A stretch of DNA of 15,246 bases from an uncultured Eubacteriales bacterium (lineage in GTDB: Bacteria; Bacillota_A; Clostridia; Oscillospirales; Oscillospiraceae), in the NCBI GenBank assembly GCA_949739085.1, contig CATIYU010000069.1, forward strand, positions 1 through 15,246, in the 5' to 3' direction. The position numbers and the translations under genes were made by a program. The notes beneath the pieces were generated by a model. That model searched no databases, had not been told where the DNA came from, and saw nothing but the letters and a program-made list of their open reading frames with translations. The number at the start of each line of letters is the position of its first letter. Within the stretch, counting starts at the first letter, position 1. Below, in pieces: positions 7,445 through 14,035 of this stretch.

Positions 7445-7457
7445 AGGGGCCTCCTGA

Positions 7458-7473
7458 TGTTCGATTTAGAACA
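7458..7473 (-). promoter_or_regulatory. Putative MarR operator, TGTTC-N6-GAACA
   Basis: A perfect inverted repeat, TGTTC (7458-7462) and GAACA (7469-7473) around GATTTA, lies between the -10 element and the ribosome site of the MarR gene, covering the expected transcription start. Size and position fit an autoregulatory MarR operator. Binding is inferred. Confidence 0.5.
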
Positions 7474-7475
7474 AT

Positions 7476-7504
7476 ATTTTATCACGCCGCCGCTCCTCTG
7501 TCAA
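7476..7504 (-). promoter_or_regulatory. Promoter of the MarR gene
   Basis: Read on the minus strand: consensus TTGACA (plus 7499-7504), 17-bp spacer, then TAAAAT (plus 7476-7481) preceded by TGA, an extended -10. The start should fall near 7469, giving a leader of about 24 nt. The rest of the gap to 7646 holds nothing I can recognise, and no clear terminator for the genes ending at 7647. Confidence 0.85.
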
Positions 7505-7646
7505 GCCGGTGGGAGAAGCAACGAACATGACGCAAAATATCCTTCAGGAGGGATTGCTTTTTAACCCTATTACATAATCCATACCGTTATTCCGCATCGT
7601 ACTCCACAGACAATTTCGAGAACCCATCGCGGCAGATTGCCTCATA

Positions 7647-8063
7647 TTATAAAATCAGCATCAAGCCCAGGGCGATGAGCAGCTCCTCGTCCTCCCCATC
7701 CTTGAACAGCAGGAAAAGGATCAGCAGAAGCAGCAGGTCGCCGGTGTCGATCTCCTCCAGTTTCAGCTTGCTGAGGATGCCGCCGAGGAACCCCCGCTTG
7801 GGAGGCGGCGGACTGCCGGGGGGCGGCGCATGGTCACCAGGGGGCGGTTGGGGGCCAGACACTGGTTGGGAGCTAGGCGCTGGCTGGGGGCCGGACACCG
7901 GCGGAGCGTAGTCCGGACCGGTGCTGGGTTGGGGACCAGACACTGGTTGGGAGCCAGACAGCGACTGGGGGCCGGACACCGGCTGGGGGGCGGGCACCGC
8001 CGTCTCCTGGGTGGGAATCCGCTGGTAGCGTCCGTCATCGTTTCGTATGTAGCGGTTATACAT
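7647..8063 (-). CDS. Small protein with Pro-rich repeats and a hydrophobic acidic C-terminus (third of three-gene unit)
   Basis: This 138-residue protein has no function I can name. It starts MYNRYIRNDDGRYQR, a tyrosine/arginine-rich opening that I recall from hypothetical clostridial proteins. Residues 27-74 carry degenerate repeats of QPVSGPQ, followed by PPPG-rich sequence to about 89. The C-terminal 45 residues are different and probably conserved: a basic GFLGGILSKLKLEE, then DTGDLLLLLILFLLFKDGEDEE and a short hydrophobic end. The leucine run could be a membrane-associated helix or a protein-interaction helix; it is short for a full transmembrane span. The ATG overlaps the end of the preceding gene by 8 bp (the ATGTATAA overlap), with GGGGGAG just upstream, so translation is probably coupled. 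No terminator is clear downstream. Confidence 0.75.
   Translation of the reverse strand: MYNRYIRNDDGRYQRIPTQETAVPAPQPVSGPQSLSGSQPVSGPQPSTGPDYAPPVSGPQPAPSSQPVSGPQPPPGDHAPPPGSPPPPKRGFLGGILSKLKLEEIDTGDLLLLLILFLLFKDGEDEELLIALGLMLIL
7842..7985 (-). repeat. Degenerate tandem repeat encoding QPVSGPQ-type units
   Basis: In the 7647-8063 gene the sequence repeats imperfect units around the minus-strand core CAGT(G/A)TCTGG(C/T)CCCC, giving several copies of (Q)PVSGPQ interrupted by SSQ, STGP and DYAP. Copy number is likely variable between strains. It is in-frame coding sequence, not a CRISPR array. Confidence 0.7.
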
Positions 8064-8469
8064 CGTTCTCCCCCATGGCGGACAGCAGCTTTTTCCCTAC
8101 GTGGATGAGCCTGGCCGCCTTTACCGCCCGCTCCACCTTGTCCCGCTTCTCCGGCTTCAAAAAGGGCCGCAGCGCGTAGAGAAGCTGTAAGCGGTCGTCC
8201 CCATCCCCCCCACCGCCGGTCAGTTCCCCCACTAGAGGCAGCAGGCGGGAGATGAGCTTCGGGTCAATCTGCCCCAGCAGCCCTCCCAGTCCCGCCAGCC
8301 CCCCTAAATCCGCCGCCGGACTGCTGCCGGGTACTGGGGCGGGAGCCGGAGACGGCGGGCCGCCGTCCCCTCCGCCCCCCAGGTTTAGGGACTGGGCCAG
8401 ATTGGCAATCTGCGCCATGGCGTCCGGATTGGAGAGAATGCCGTTTAATTTGTCCTCAAAGTCGCTCAC
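8056..8469 (-). CDS. Small helical protein with Gly/Pro-rich linker (second of three-gene unit)
   Basis: I do not recognise a function for this 137-residue protein. The start is a GTG at 8469, with AAAGGAGG (8479-8486) 9 nt upstream; the ATG slightly upstream is out of frame. The N-terminal helix SDFEDKLNGILSNPDAMAQI is followed by ANLAQSLNL, a Gly/Ser/Pro-rich linker (about 30-58), a second helical part (IDPKLISRLLPLVGEL) and a C-terminal basic helical segment (DDRLQLLYALRPFLKPEKR, then VERAVKAARLIHVGKKLL). No signal peptide or membrane span is present. The pattern matches hypothetical clostridial proteins that I recall as neighbours of similar small genes, but that is memory and not a search. 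The gene follows the 8493-8750 gene by 23 bp and overlaps the next by 8 bp. Confidence 0.75.
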   Translation of the reverse strand: MSDFEDKLNGILSNPDAMAQIANLAQSLNLGGGGDGGPPSPAPAPVPGSSPAADLGGLAGLGGLLGQIDPKLISRLLPLVGELTGGGGDGDDRLQLLYALRPFLKPEKRDKVERAVKAARLIHVGKKLLSAMGENDV

Positions 8470-8492
8470 ACGTCATCCCCTCCTTTCCGCGC

Positions 8493-8750
8493 TTAGTTCT
8501 GTCCGCCTCCGGTGAGCCTTTGCAGCAGCTCCGCGCCGCCGGGGCTCTTTACAATGGACTGAATGAGCTGGTTCAGCTGGGCGGTGTCGCCCTTGGCCGC
8601 GTTCTGGGCAATCCGCTTCAGAGACGCCTGATCGTGGCCCGCCGTCAGCATACTGGCCAGCGCCTGGGCGTCCGGCGACTTGGCCACCCGCTCCAGGGCC
8701 TTTTTGTCGCTCAGGAGCTGCTGAATATTAGGTTGGTTGTTCTGATTCAT
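8493..8750 (-). CDS. Small all-helical protein (first of three-gene unit)
   Basis: This 85-residue protein is soluble and apparently all alpha-helical. An Asn/Gln-rich start (MNQNNQPNIQQLL) is followed by helices DKKALERVAKSPDAQALASM, QASLKRIAQNAAKGDTAQL and NQLIQSIVKSPGGAELLQRL. The two SP-containing turns (VAKSPDAQAL and IVKSPGGAEL) look like an internal duplication. The start at 8750 is well supported by AAAGGAGG (8758-8765) with 7-nt spacing. It opens a tight unit with the next two genes and has a possible -10 element just upstream. No known family comes to mind; a role in the cell envelope or sporulation would be guesswork. Confidence 0.75.
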   Translation of the reverse strand: MNQNNQPNIQQLLSDKKALERVAKSPDAQALASMLTAGHDQASLKRIAQNAAKGDTAQLNQLIQSIVKSPGGAELLQRLTGGGQN

Positions 8751-8773
8751 ACCGTGCCCTCCTTTGTCCTTCC

Positions 8774-8779
8774 AGTATA
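8774..8779 (-). promoter_or_regulatory. Possible -10 element for the three-gene small-protein unit
   Basis: The minus strand reads TATACT (plus 8774-8779), which would start transcription near 8767, just before the ribosome site at 8758-8765. The region 16-18 bp upstream is T-rich, overlaps the nth terminator tail and has no good -35. The very short leader lowers confidence. Confidence 0.3.
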
Positions 8780-8792
8780 TGTGCCGGAGGGC

Positions 8793-8825
8793 AAAAAAGT
8801 GCCCCCATCCTTTCAGAATGGGGGC
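8793..8825 (-). terminator. Rho-independent terminator after nth
   Basis: On the minus strand GCCCCCATTC and GGATGGGGGC form a 10-bp stem (one T-G pair) around TGAAA (plus 8801-8825). ACTTTTTT follows, with T residues at plus 8793-8798. It lies 8 bp after the nth stop codon and separates nth from the small-protein genes. Confidence 0.9.
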
Positions 8826-8833
8826 GGAGACGG

Positions 8834-9481
8834 TCAGGGGTTTTTACCGGTCCAGTGGGCGCAGTGGGGCCGGAGGGTGCAGCGTTCACAGTCCGGCCGC
8901 CGGGCCACGCAGACCGCCCGGCCGTGGAGCACCATCCGGTGGCAGAAGTCGTTGCTCTCCTCCGGGGGGATGCACTGGCGGAGCTGATTTTCCACCTTCA
9001 GCGGGTCCTTGCTGCCGTCGGTGATGCCCAGAAGGCCGGTGATGCGGATACAGTGGGTGTCGCAGACGTAGCCCTCCCGGCCATAGACGTCTCCGAGAAT
9101 CAGGTTGGCGGTCTTGCGGCCCACCCCGGGCAGGCGGAGCAAATCCTCCATGGTGTCCGGCACCTGGCCGCCAAACTCCTCCACCAGCATTTTGCTGGCC
9201 GCCACGATGTCCCGTGCCTTGGCCCGCCAGAAGCCCGTGGAGTGGATGATCTCCCCAACCTCCTCCTCGCTGGCCTGGGCCAGGGACTCCAGGGTGGGGA
9301 ACCGGGCGTAGAGCACTGGCGTCACCTGGTTCACCCGGGCGTCCGTACACTGGGCCGCCAGCCGGACGGAGAACAGAAGTTCATAGGCTTTCGTCTTGTC
9401 AAAGGGCAGGGAGCACGCCGCCTCGGGGTACAGCCGCTTTAATTCTTCAATAATGGCCACGATGGCCTGTTGGTCTTTCAT
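8834..9481 (-). CDS. nth: Endonuclease III (DNA glycosylase/AP lyase)
   Basis: This 215-residue enzyme removes oxidised pyrimidines and cleaves the abasic site in base-excision repair. The helix-hairpin-helix LPGVGRKTAN at 117-126 contains the Schiff-base lysine K123, and VCDTH holds the catalytic aspartate D141. The C-terminal [4Fe-4S] loop is complete as C191-x6-C198-x2-C201-x5-C207, in the typical HGRAVC setting. LAAQCTDARVNQVTP near 41-55 is the usual N-terminal signature. The start at 9481 is chosen because GAGGTG (9488-9493) lies 6 nt upstream; GTG 9490 and ATG 9487 would overlap that site. The family's V-D-T-H-V is varied here to C-D-T-H-C, which I take as a lineage difference. The gene follows the ABC exporter genes by about 75 bp and has its own weak promoter and terminator. 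Confidence 0.95.
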   Translation of the reverse strand: MKDQQAIVAIIEELKRLYPEAACSLPFDKTKAYELLFSVRLAAQCTDARVNQVTPVLYARFPTLESLAQASEEEVGEIIHSTGFWRAKARDIVAASKMLVEEFGGQVPDTMEDLLRLPGVGRKTANLILGDVYGREGYVCDTHCIRITGLLGITDGSKDPLKVENQLRQCIPPEESNDFCHRMVLHGRAVCVARRPDCERCTLRPHCAHWTGKNP

Positions 9482-9499
9482 TTCCATCACCTCAGCGAC

Positions 9500-9528
9500 A
9501 TTTTACCACAGAATCCGCCTTTTTTCGA
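9500..9528 (-). promoter_or_regulatory. Possible promoter of nth
   Basis: On the minus strand TCGAAA (plus 9523-9528), a 17-bp spacer and TAAAAT (plus 9500-9505) with TGG before it (extended -10). The start would fall near 9493, leaving a leader of only about 11 nt. The perfect 14-nt palindrome AGAAAAATTTTTCT (9528-9541) lies just upstream and has no loop, so it is a poor terminator. Confidence 0.4.
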
Positions 9529-9557
9529 GAAAAATTTTTCTTCCTGGGCAAATGGGC

Positions 9558-11462
9558 CTACAGGTCCGCCAGATATTCCGCCTCCTCCTTCTTTTTCTGG
9601 TAGTATTGGGCTTGGGCGTTCCAGAGGGAGCTGTATTTTCCCTCCCGCGCCAGCAGGCTGTCGTGGGTGCCCTGCTGGACTACCTGTCCCTTTTCAAATA
9701 CCGCGATCTCGTCGCAGAACCGGCAGGAGGACAGCCGGTGGCTGATATAGATAGCCGTCTTGTCCGTCACGATCTCGTCGAACTTGGTGTACACCTCCGC
9801 TTCCGCCTCCGGGTCCAGGGCGGCGGTGGGCTCATCCAGGACGATGAAGGGCGTATCCCGGTACAGCACCCGGGCCAGGGCGATCTTTTGGGCTTCGCCG
9901 CCAGAGATCTCCACCCCATCGTCCTCAAACGCACGGTAGAGGCAGGTGTCCAAGCCCTTGGGCAGCTCCTGTAGCCGGGGGCCGAAGCCCACCTTCTCCA
10001 GGCACTCCCGGGCCCGCTCCCGGTCGTAGTTCTGGGCGGCGGCTACGTTCTGTCCCAGAGGCTGGGCCAGCAGCTTGAAATCCTGGAACACGGCGGAAAA
10101 GAGGGCCATATAGTCGTCGTAGCGGTACTTACGGATATCGATGCCGTTGAGGAGGATGGTCCCCTCGGTGGGGTCGTAGAGGCGGCAGAGGAGCTTGATG
10201 AACGTGGTCTTGCCAGAGCCGTTCTCCCCCACCACCGCTAGGCGCTCCCCCACCTGGAACTTCATGTTCACATGCCGCAGGGCCCACACGTCCGTACCAG
10301 GGTACTGGAAGGAGACGTCGCGGAATTCAATCTCATAGTTCCGGTCGCTGCGCTTCTCAGTGGTGAGGCTCCCCTGGTACATGTTGTTGGGGATGTCCAG
10401 GAACTGGTAGGTAGTGCGCAGGAACTCCGCGTTCTCCCGCAGATTGCCCAGCTCCACGAAAATCCCCGCCAGGCCATCCGCCAGCCCCGCCAGCGCCCCC
10501 ACGTATTGGGTCACCGAGCCGATGCCAAACGCGCCGCCTAGGGCTTTGAGGCCCACAAATAGGTAGACCACCCCGGTAAAGACCCGGCTCACCGCCTCCG
10601 AGGCGGCGATGTACAGCCCCATGGGCCCCCGGGCCGCCCGGGATATTGGGGAGCCCGGATTAAACGAATCTATGCGCATAGCGTTCTGACGGAGGAACTC
10701 GTCTTGCTCATAGATGCGGATGTCGGTGCTGCGGGACCGGTCAGTCTTGGCGGCAAAATAGAAGAAGCCGAACTTCCGGTTGCCCAGGGACCCATCGTAG
10801 GTGGTCCAATAGCGGTTGCCCTTGTTGTAGAGGGCGGGGGACAGGAGCACCGTCAGCACCAGCAGGACCAGCACGCCCAGCGTACACGCCGGCCGGTTCA
10901 GCCACGCCAGGGAGCTTTCCGCCGGCACCGGCAGCAGGAACAGCCCCACCGCTAACGCCACCGCGCCCAGAAGCCTGCTGGCGCCGGCGGCCAGATTGAG
11001 GAAGCTGAAATATATTCTACACAGCCCCCAAGCGTCCCAGTAATTTAACTGCTTAATTTGGTTCAGCAGGTCGCCGGTGGAGGGGTTATCTATGTCGCAG
11101 AAGTCCATTGACAGCAGCTTTTCACTTAAAATCTTGGTAAACGCGCCGTCCGCCTTCACGTCGGTTGTGACGGCTGCCCAGCGGTTGGCCGCCTTTGCCA
11201 GCAGCCCCGTCGCCGCCGTGGCCGCCAGCAGCGCCAGCAGCAGCGTCCAGATCTTTTGCGGGTCCCGCCCCCCGGCGATCTCATTGACCAGCCGGGCAGT
11301 GAAATACAGGGGCACGTAGGGGGAAAGGCTGCTGATCGCGTTGCTCGCCATCCCGGCGGTAAAGATCTCCGGCGCGGTCTGCCGCCAGATCTTGACGCCC
11401 CGCCAGGTGTAGGCCATGGCCTCCCGCCAGGAAAGCCGGTCCTGTTTTTTCTGCTCAGTCAT
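9558..11462 (-). CDS. ABC exporter half-transporter (permease-ATPase fusion), second of pair
   Basis: This 634-residue protein fuses an N-terminal exporter membrane domain (about 30-345, hydrophobic segments around 35-55, 72-90, 165-180, 190-212, 295-310) to a C-terminal nucleotide-binding domain. The ATPase motifs are all canonical: GENGSGKTT at about 412-420, Q-loop FSAVFQDF, signature ISGGEAQKIALAR, Walker B FIVLDEPTAALD with the catalytic glutamate, and H-loop YISHRL. It overlaps the upstream ABC gene by 8 bp, has AAGGAG 9 nt before its ATG, and should form a heterodimer with that product. Substrate cannot be read from sequence. Clostridial pairs of this type beside LytTR systems often export peptides or give resistance to peptide antibiotics, but that is a family-level guess. 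The C-terminal tail is charged (QKKKEEAEYLADL). Confidence 0.92.
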   Translation of the reverse strand: MTEQKKQDRLSWREAMAYTWRGVKIWRQTAPEIFTAGMASNAISSLSPYVPLYFTARLVNEIAGGRDPQKIWTLLLALLAATAATGLLAKAANRWAAVTTDVKADGAFTKILSEKLLSMDFCDIDNPSTGDLLNQIKQLNYWDAWGLCRIYFSFLNLAAGASRLLGAVALAVGLFLLPVPAESSLAWLNRPACTLGVLVLLVLTVLLSPALYNKGNRYWTTYDGSLGNRKFGFFYFAAKTDRSRSTDIRIYEQDEFLRQNAMRIDSFNPGSPISRAARGPMGLYIAASEAVSRVFTGVVYLFVGLKALGGAFGIGSVTQYVGALAGLADGLAGIFVELGNLRENAEFLRTTYQFLDIPNNMYQGSLTTEKRSDRNYEIEFRDVSFQYPGTDVWALRHVNMKFQVGERLAVVGENGSGKTTFIKLLCRLYDPTEGTILLNGIDIRKYRYDDYMALFSAVFQDFKLLAQPLGQNVAAAQNYDRERARECLEKVGFGPRLQELPKGLDTCLYRAFEDDGVEISGGEAQKIALARVLYRDTPFIVLDEPTAALDPEAEAEVYTKFDEIVTDKTAIYISHRLSSCRFCDEIAVFEKGQVVQQGTHDSLLAREGKYSSLWNAQAQYYQKKKEEAEYLADL

Positions 11463-13266
11463 GCTCCATCTCTCCTTCCTGATAGTACTTGCTCTGCACC
11501 GCGAACATCTGGGCGTAGCGCCCGTTCAGGGCCAGCAGGCTCTCGTGGGTCCCCTCCTCGGCGATACCGCCGCCCTCCAGCAGCAGCACCCGGTCGCAGA
11601 AGCGGGTGGAGGCCAGCCGGTGGGAGATATAGACGCTGGTACAGCGCTGGGTCAGGTCGCTATATTTCTGGTACAGATTGCTCTCCGCGATGGGGTCCAG
11701 GGCGGCGGTGGGCTCGTCCAGCACCACCATAGGGGCGTTTTTGTACAGGGCCCGGGCCAGCATCAGCTTTTGTGTCTCCCCGCCGGAGAGGTTCTGGCCG
11801 TCCAGATACACCGTGCGGCCCAGATAGGCGTCCTCCGCCTTGGGGAGGGAGCGGATCTTGTCCGCCAGCTCCGCCCGCTCCAGGCAGTCCCACATCCGGT
11901 CCCGGTCATAGGCCCCGCCGGCCTGGGCCACATTCTCCCCTATGGTGCCCGCCAGGACGGAGAACTGCTGGAACACAGCGGAGAAGTGCCGGTAGTAGTC
12001 CCGGCGGTTAAACTGCCGGATGTCCTCCCCGTCCAGGAGCACCTGGCCCTCCGTGGGGTCGTAGAACCCGCAGAGGAGCTTGATAAGGGTGGTCTTGCCC
12101 GCGCCGTTGCGGCCCACCACCGCCAGCTTTTCCCCTGGGCGGATGGTCAGGTTCACGCGGGAGAGGGTGTCCTTGTCCGCGCCGGGGTAGCGGAAGCTCA
12201 CGTCCCGCAGCTCTAGGGTGTAGAGGTGGTCCGGCTTCACCGGTAGGGGCTTGCCGTCCTCAAATTTGAAGGACTCCGGAACCTCCAGGAACTCCCGGAG
12301 GGTGGAGAGCTCCAGGCTCTGCCGGTGGAGCGTACCGAAGGCGCTGAGAAGCCCCGTCACCCACTGGGTAAAGCCGGTAACCGCCTGGAAGTACAGCACA
12401 AATTCCGCCGGGGACAGCTCCCCCCGCAGGGACAGGATAACGAGCCAGCCGTAGGCCGCGCCGTTGCGCGCCAGCGCCAGCAGCCCGTCCAGAACGTCCG
12501 CCCACATCTCCACCTTCTCCCGCTTGACGCAGAAATCCATGTAAAGCTGCTGGTACTTCTCAAAGAGCTCCCGCAGCCAGGGCCCCAGGCCGAAGATGCG
12601 CACATCCTTACCCAGGGCGGCGTTGGCGGCGCAGTTCTGGGCATACTCCCTCCTGTGGAGGAGGTCCGCCTCCTCCTCCCGGTGGCGGTACCGCCAGGAG
12701 CGGATCCGCTCCCCCGCGAAGTAGCTCACCGCCGCCAGCGTCCCGCTCAAAACTACGATTACCGGCCCCACCGCCGCCAGCAGCAGCAGGTAGATGGTGA
12801 AGCTGATGAGATTGGTCAGAAGGTCCGTCAGTGTATCCCAGATTGCCTCGCCCGGCTTGGAATTGCCTTCAACGCACTGGTAGGCTTTGTCGCACATCTT
12901 GAGGTACTCCGGGTCCTCCGTATGGGGAAAGGAAGTGCGGCAGAGGGCTATGTGCACGTCCAGGGATATGCTGCTGCGGACCCGGACCCGGCCAAACAGG
13001 GTGTTTGCCTCCAGGTAGGCTGTCAAAGCGTGGACGAACACCAGGGCAAGGGTAAAGCCCAGAATCATCCGGACCAAGGCTTCGGGGCTTACCCCCCGCT
13101 CCACCGCCGCCAGCACCGCCGGGACCACAAACAGGTTCAAAAGGTTGGCCGCCACGCCGCATAGAATGATTCCCAGGGCGATGGCCAGGACGCTCTTGCA
13201 GTCCCGCCAGGCCCGCCGGACCATGTAGAAAGAATTTTGCAGCGTGTTGTATTTGGGTTTGTTCAT
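11455..13266 (-). CDS. ABC exporter half-transporter (permease-ATPase fusion), first of pair
   Basis: This 603-residue half-transporter has the same architecture as its partner: a membrane domain at about 20-320, with clear hydrophobic helices near 25-50, 66-85, 150-185 and 265-285, then an ATPase domain. GRNGAGKTT lies at about 385-393, followed by FSAVFQQF, LSGGETQKLMLAR, MVVLDEPTAALD and YISHRLAS, so both catalytic sites of the heterodimer look competent. The start at 13266 is chosen because GAGGTG (13273-13278) lies 6 nt upstream; the GTG at 13275 lies inside that site. A promoter and a putative LytTR operator lie in the 96-bp gap to the histidine kinase gene, so the pair is probably controlled by the two-component system encoded just upstream. 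No accessory peptide, peptidase or immunity gene is visible nearby. Confidence 0.92.
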   Translation of the reverse strand: MNKPKYNTLQNSFYMVRRAWRDCKSVLAIALGIILCGVAANLLNLFVVPAVLAAVERGVSPEALVRMILGFTLALVFVHALTAYLEANTLFGRVRVRSSISLDVHIALCRTSFPHTEDPEYLKMCDKAYQCVEGNSKPGEAIWDTLTDLLTNLISFTIYLLLLAAVGPVIVVLSGTLAAVSYFAGERIRSWRYRHREEEADLLHRREYAQNCAANAALGKDVRIFGLGPWLRELFEKYQQLYMDFCVKREKVEMWADVLDGLLALARNGAAYGWLVILSLRGELSPAEFVLYFQAVTGFTQWVTGLLSAFGTLHRQSLELSTLREFLEVPESFKFEDGKPLPVKPDHLYTLELRDVSFRYPGADKDTLSRVNLTIRPGEKLAVVGRNGAGKTTLIKLLCGFYDPTEGQVLLDGEDIRQFNRRDYYRHFSAVFQQFSVLAGTIGENVAQAGGAYDRDRMWDCLERAELADKIRSLPKAEDAYLGRTVYLDGQNLSGGETQKLMLARALYKNAPMVVLDEPTAALDPIAESNLYQKYSDLTQRCTSVYISHRLASTRFCDRVLLLEGGGIAEEGTHESLLALNGRYAQMFAVQSKYYQEGEMEHD

Positions 13267-13284
13267 TTGAATCACCTCACCGTA

Positions 13285-13313
13285 AGAATAGCATATCGCC
13301 CCCCGTCTGTGTA
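13285..13313 (-). promoter_or_regulatory. Promoter of the ABC exporter pair
   Basis: On the minus strand TACACA (plus 13308-13313), a 17-bp spacer and TATTCT (plus 13285-13290) preceded by TGC, an extended -10. The weak -35 suits an activator-dependent promoter. Transcription would start near 13278, close to the ribosome site. Confidence 0.5.
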
Positions 13314-13325
13314 AAACGGGGGACG
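13297..13325 (-). other. GC-rich inverted repeat overlapping the ABC promoter
   Basis: CGCCCCCCGT (13297-13306) and ACGGGGGACG (13316-13325) form a 10-bp stem with one wobble and a 9-nt loop. The minus-strand side has no U-tract, so it is a poor terminator for the kinase gene. It covers the -35 and spacer and touches the inner LytTR-like repeat. Confidence 0.5.
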
Positions 13326-13352
13326 AATTGCCGGTTCTGGGGGCTGAACTGC
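13323..13352 (-). promoter_or_regulatory. Putative LytTR response-regulator operator
   Basis: On the minus strand GCAGTTCAG (plus 13344-13352), a 12-bp spacer and GCAATTCGT (plus 13323-13331) form an imperfect direct repeat (6 of 9 matches) with 21-bp spacing. This is the geometry of AgrA-type LytTR sites (9-mer direct repeats with a 12-bp spacer). It ends 9 bp before the -35 of the ABC promoter. Confidence 0.4.
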
Positions 13353-13362
13353 GCTTCAGGGC

Positions 13363-14022
13363 CTAGTCCTCCCCCTGGGGAATGAGGATTTCTGTGGTAA
13401 AGGCCCCGTCCTCGCTGTTGCGGCTGAGGTAGCCGCCCATGCGCTCCACGATGGCGTCAATCCGCACCAGGCCGAACCCGTGGCCCTCTCCCTTTGTGGA
13501 CTGGAACCGCCCAAGCTGCTTTTTGGCGGCGGTAAAGTTGGTGAAGGAGATGTACAGCTGGGTCCCCTTCATGTCGATATACAGCCGGATGAGCCGTTCC
13601 TTCTCCGGCAGAAGGAGGCTGGCCTCGATGGCGTTGTCGAAGAGGTTCCCCAGAATGACGCACAGGTCCAGAGGGGAGATTCGCAGCGCCACCGGCACCT
13701 GGGCGTCCGCCCGCACGGGAATCCCCTTGGCCCGGGCCAGGGAGATTTTGCTGTTGAGGATGGCGTCGGCCATGGCGTTGCCAGTCTTCACCACGGTATC
13801 TACAGCGGACAGGTCTTGCTCCAGTGCGTCCAGATACGACTGCACTGCCGCCATGTCCCCCTGGGCGGCGTGGGCCTTGAGGACCTGGATGTGGCTGCGG
13901 TAGTCGTGCCGCCAACCTCGCATTTGGCGGTACATATTTTCCACCTCCGCGTAGTGGATCTCGATGAGGTCCCGCTGGTAGGCGGAAATGCGCTTGTCTA
14001 TGAGCTTTGCGAAAAGGGGCAT
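13363..14022 (-). CDS. Short GHKL-family sensor histidine kinase without membrane segments
   Basis: This 219-residue protein is the cytosolic half of an AgrC/LytS-like kinase. Residues about 10-35 form a charged helix. The phosphoacceptor box is MRGWRHDYRSHIQ with H39; the usual asparagine of RHDYxNH is serine here (S43). DHp-like helices run to about 97. The ATPase domain has the N-box GNLFDNAIEA (N126, N130) and the G-box KGEGHGFGLVRI (about 177-188). AgrC-type kinases usually carry a multipass sensor domain and exceed 400 residues; none is present and the ribosome site AGGAGG 7 nt before the ATG shows this is the real start. It is therefore either a genuine soluble kinase that senses through a partner or an internal signal, or a shortened form. 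It starts 13 nt after the response-regulator gene in the same unit. Confidence 0.85.
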   Translation of the reverse strand: MPLFAKLIDKRISAYQRDLIEIHYAEVENMYRQMRGWRHDYRSHIQVLKAHAAQGDMAAVQSYLDALEQDLSAVDTVVKTGNAMADAILNSKISLARAKGIPVRADAQVPVALRISPLDLCVILGNLFDNAIEASLLLPEKERLIRLYIDMKGTQLYISFTNFTAAKKQLGRFQSTKGEGHGFGLVRIDAIVERMGGYLSRNSEDGAFTTEILIPQGED

Positions 14023-14035
14023 GGCTGCGCCTCCT

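Noticed and set aside
7842..7985. Repetitive DNA that might be a CRISPR array
   Set aside because: Units are imperfect, lack constant-length unique spacers and lie in frame inside a coding gene.
9528..9541. Palindrome considered as a terminator for the exporter genes
   Set aside because: It has no loop and only A-T rich pairing flanked by single G-C pairs, so a stable RNA hairpin is unlikely.
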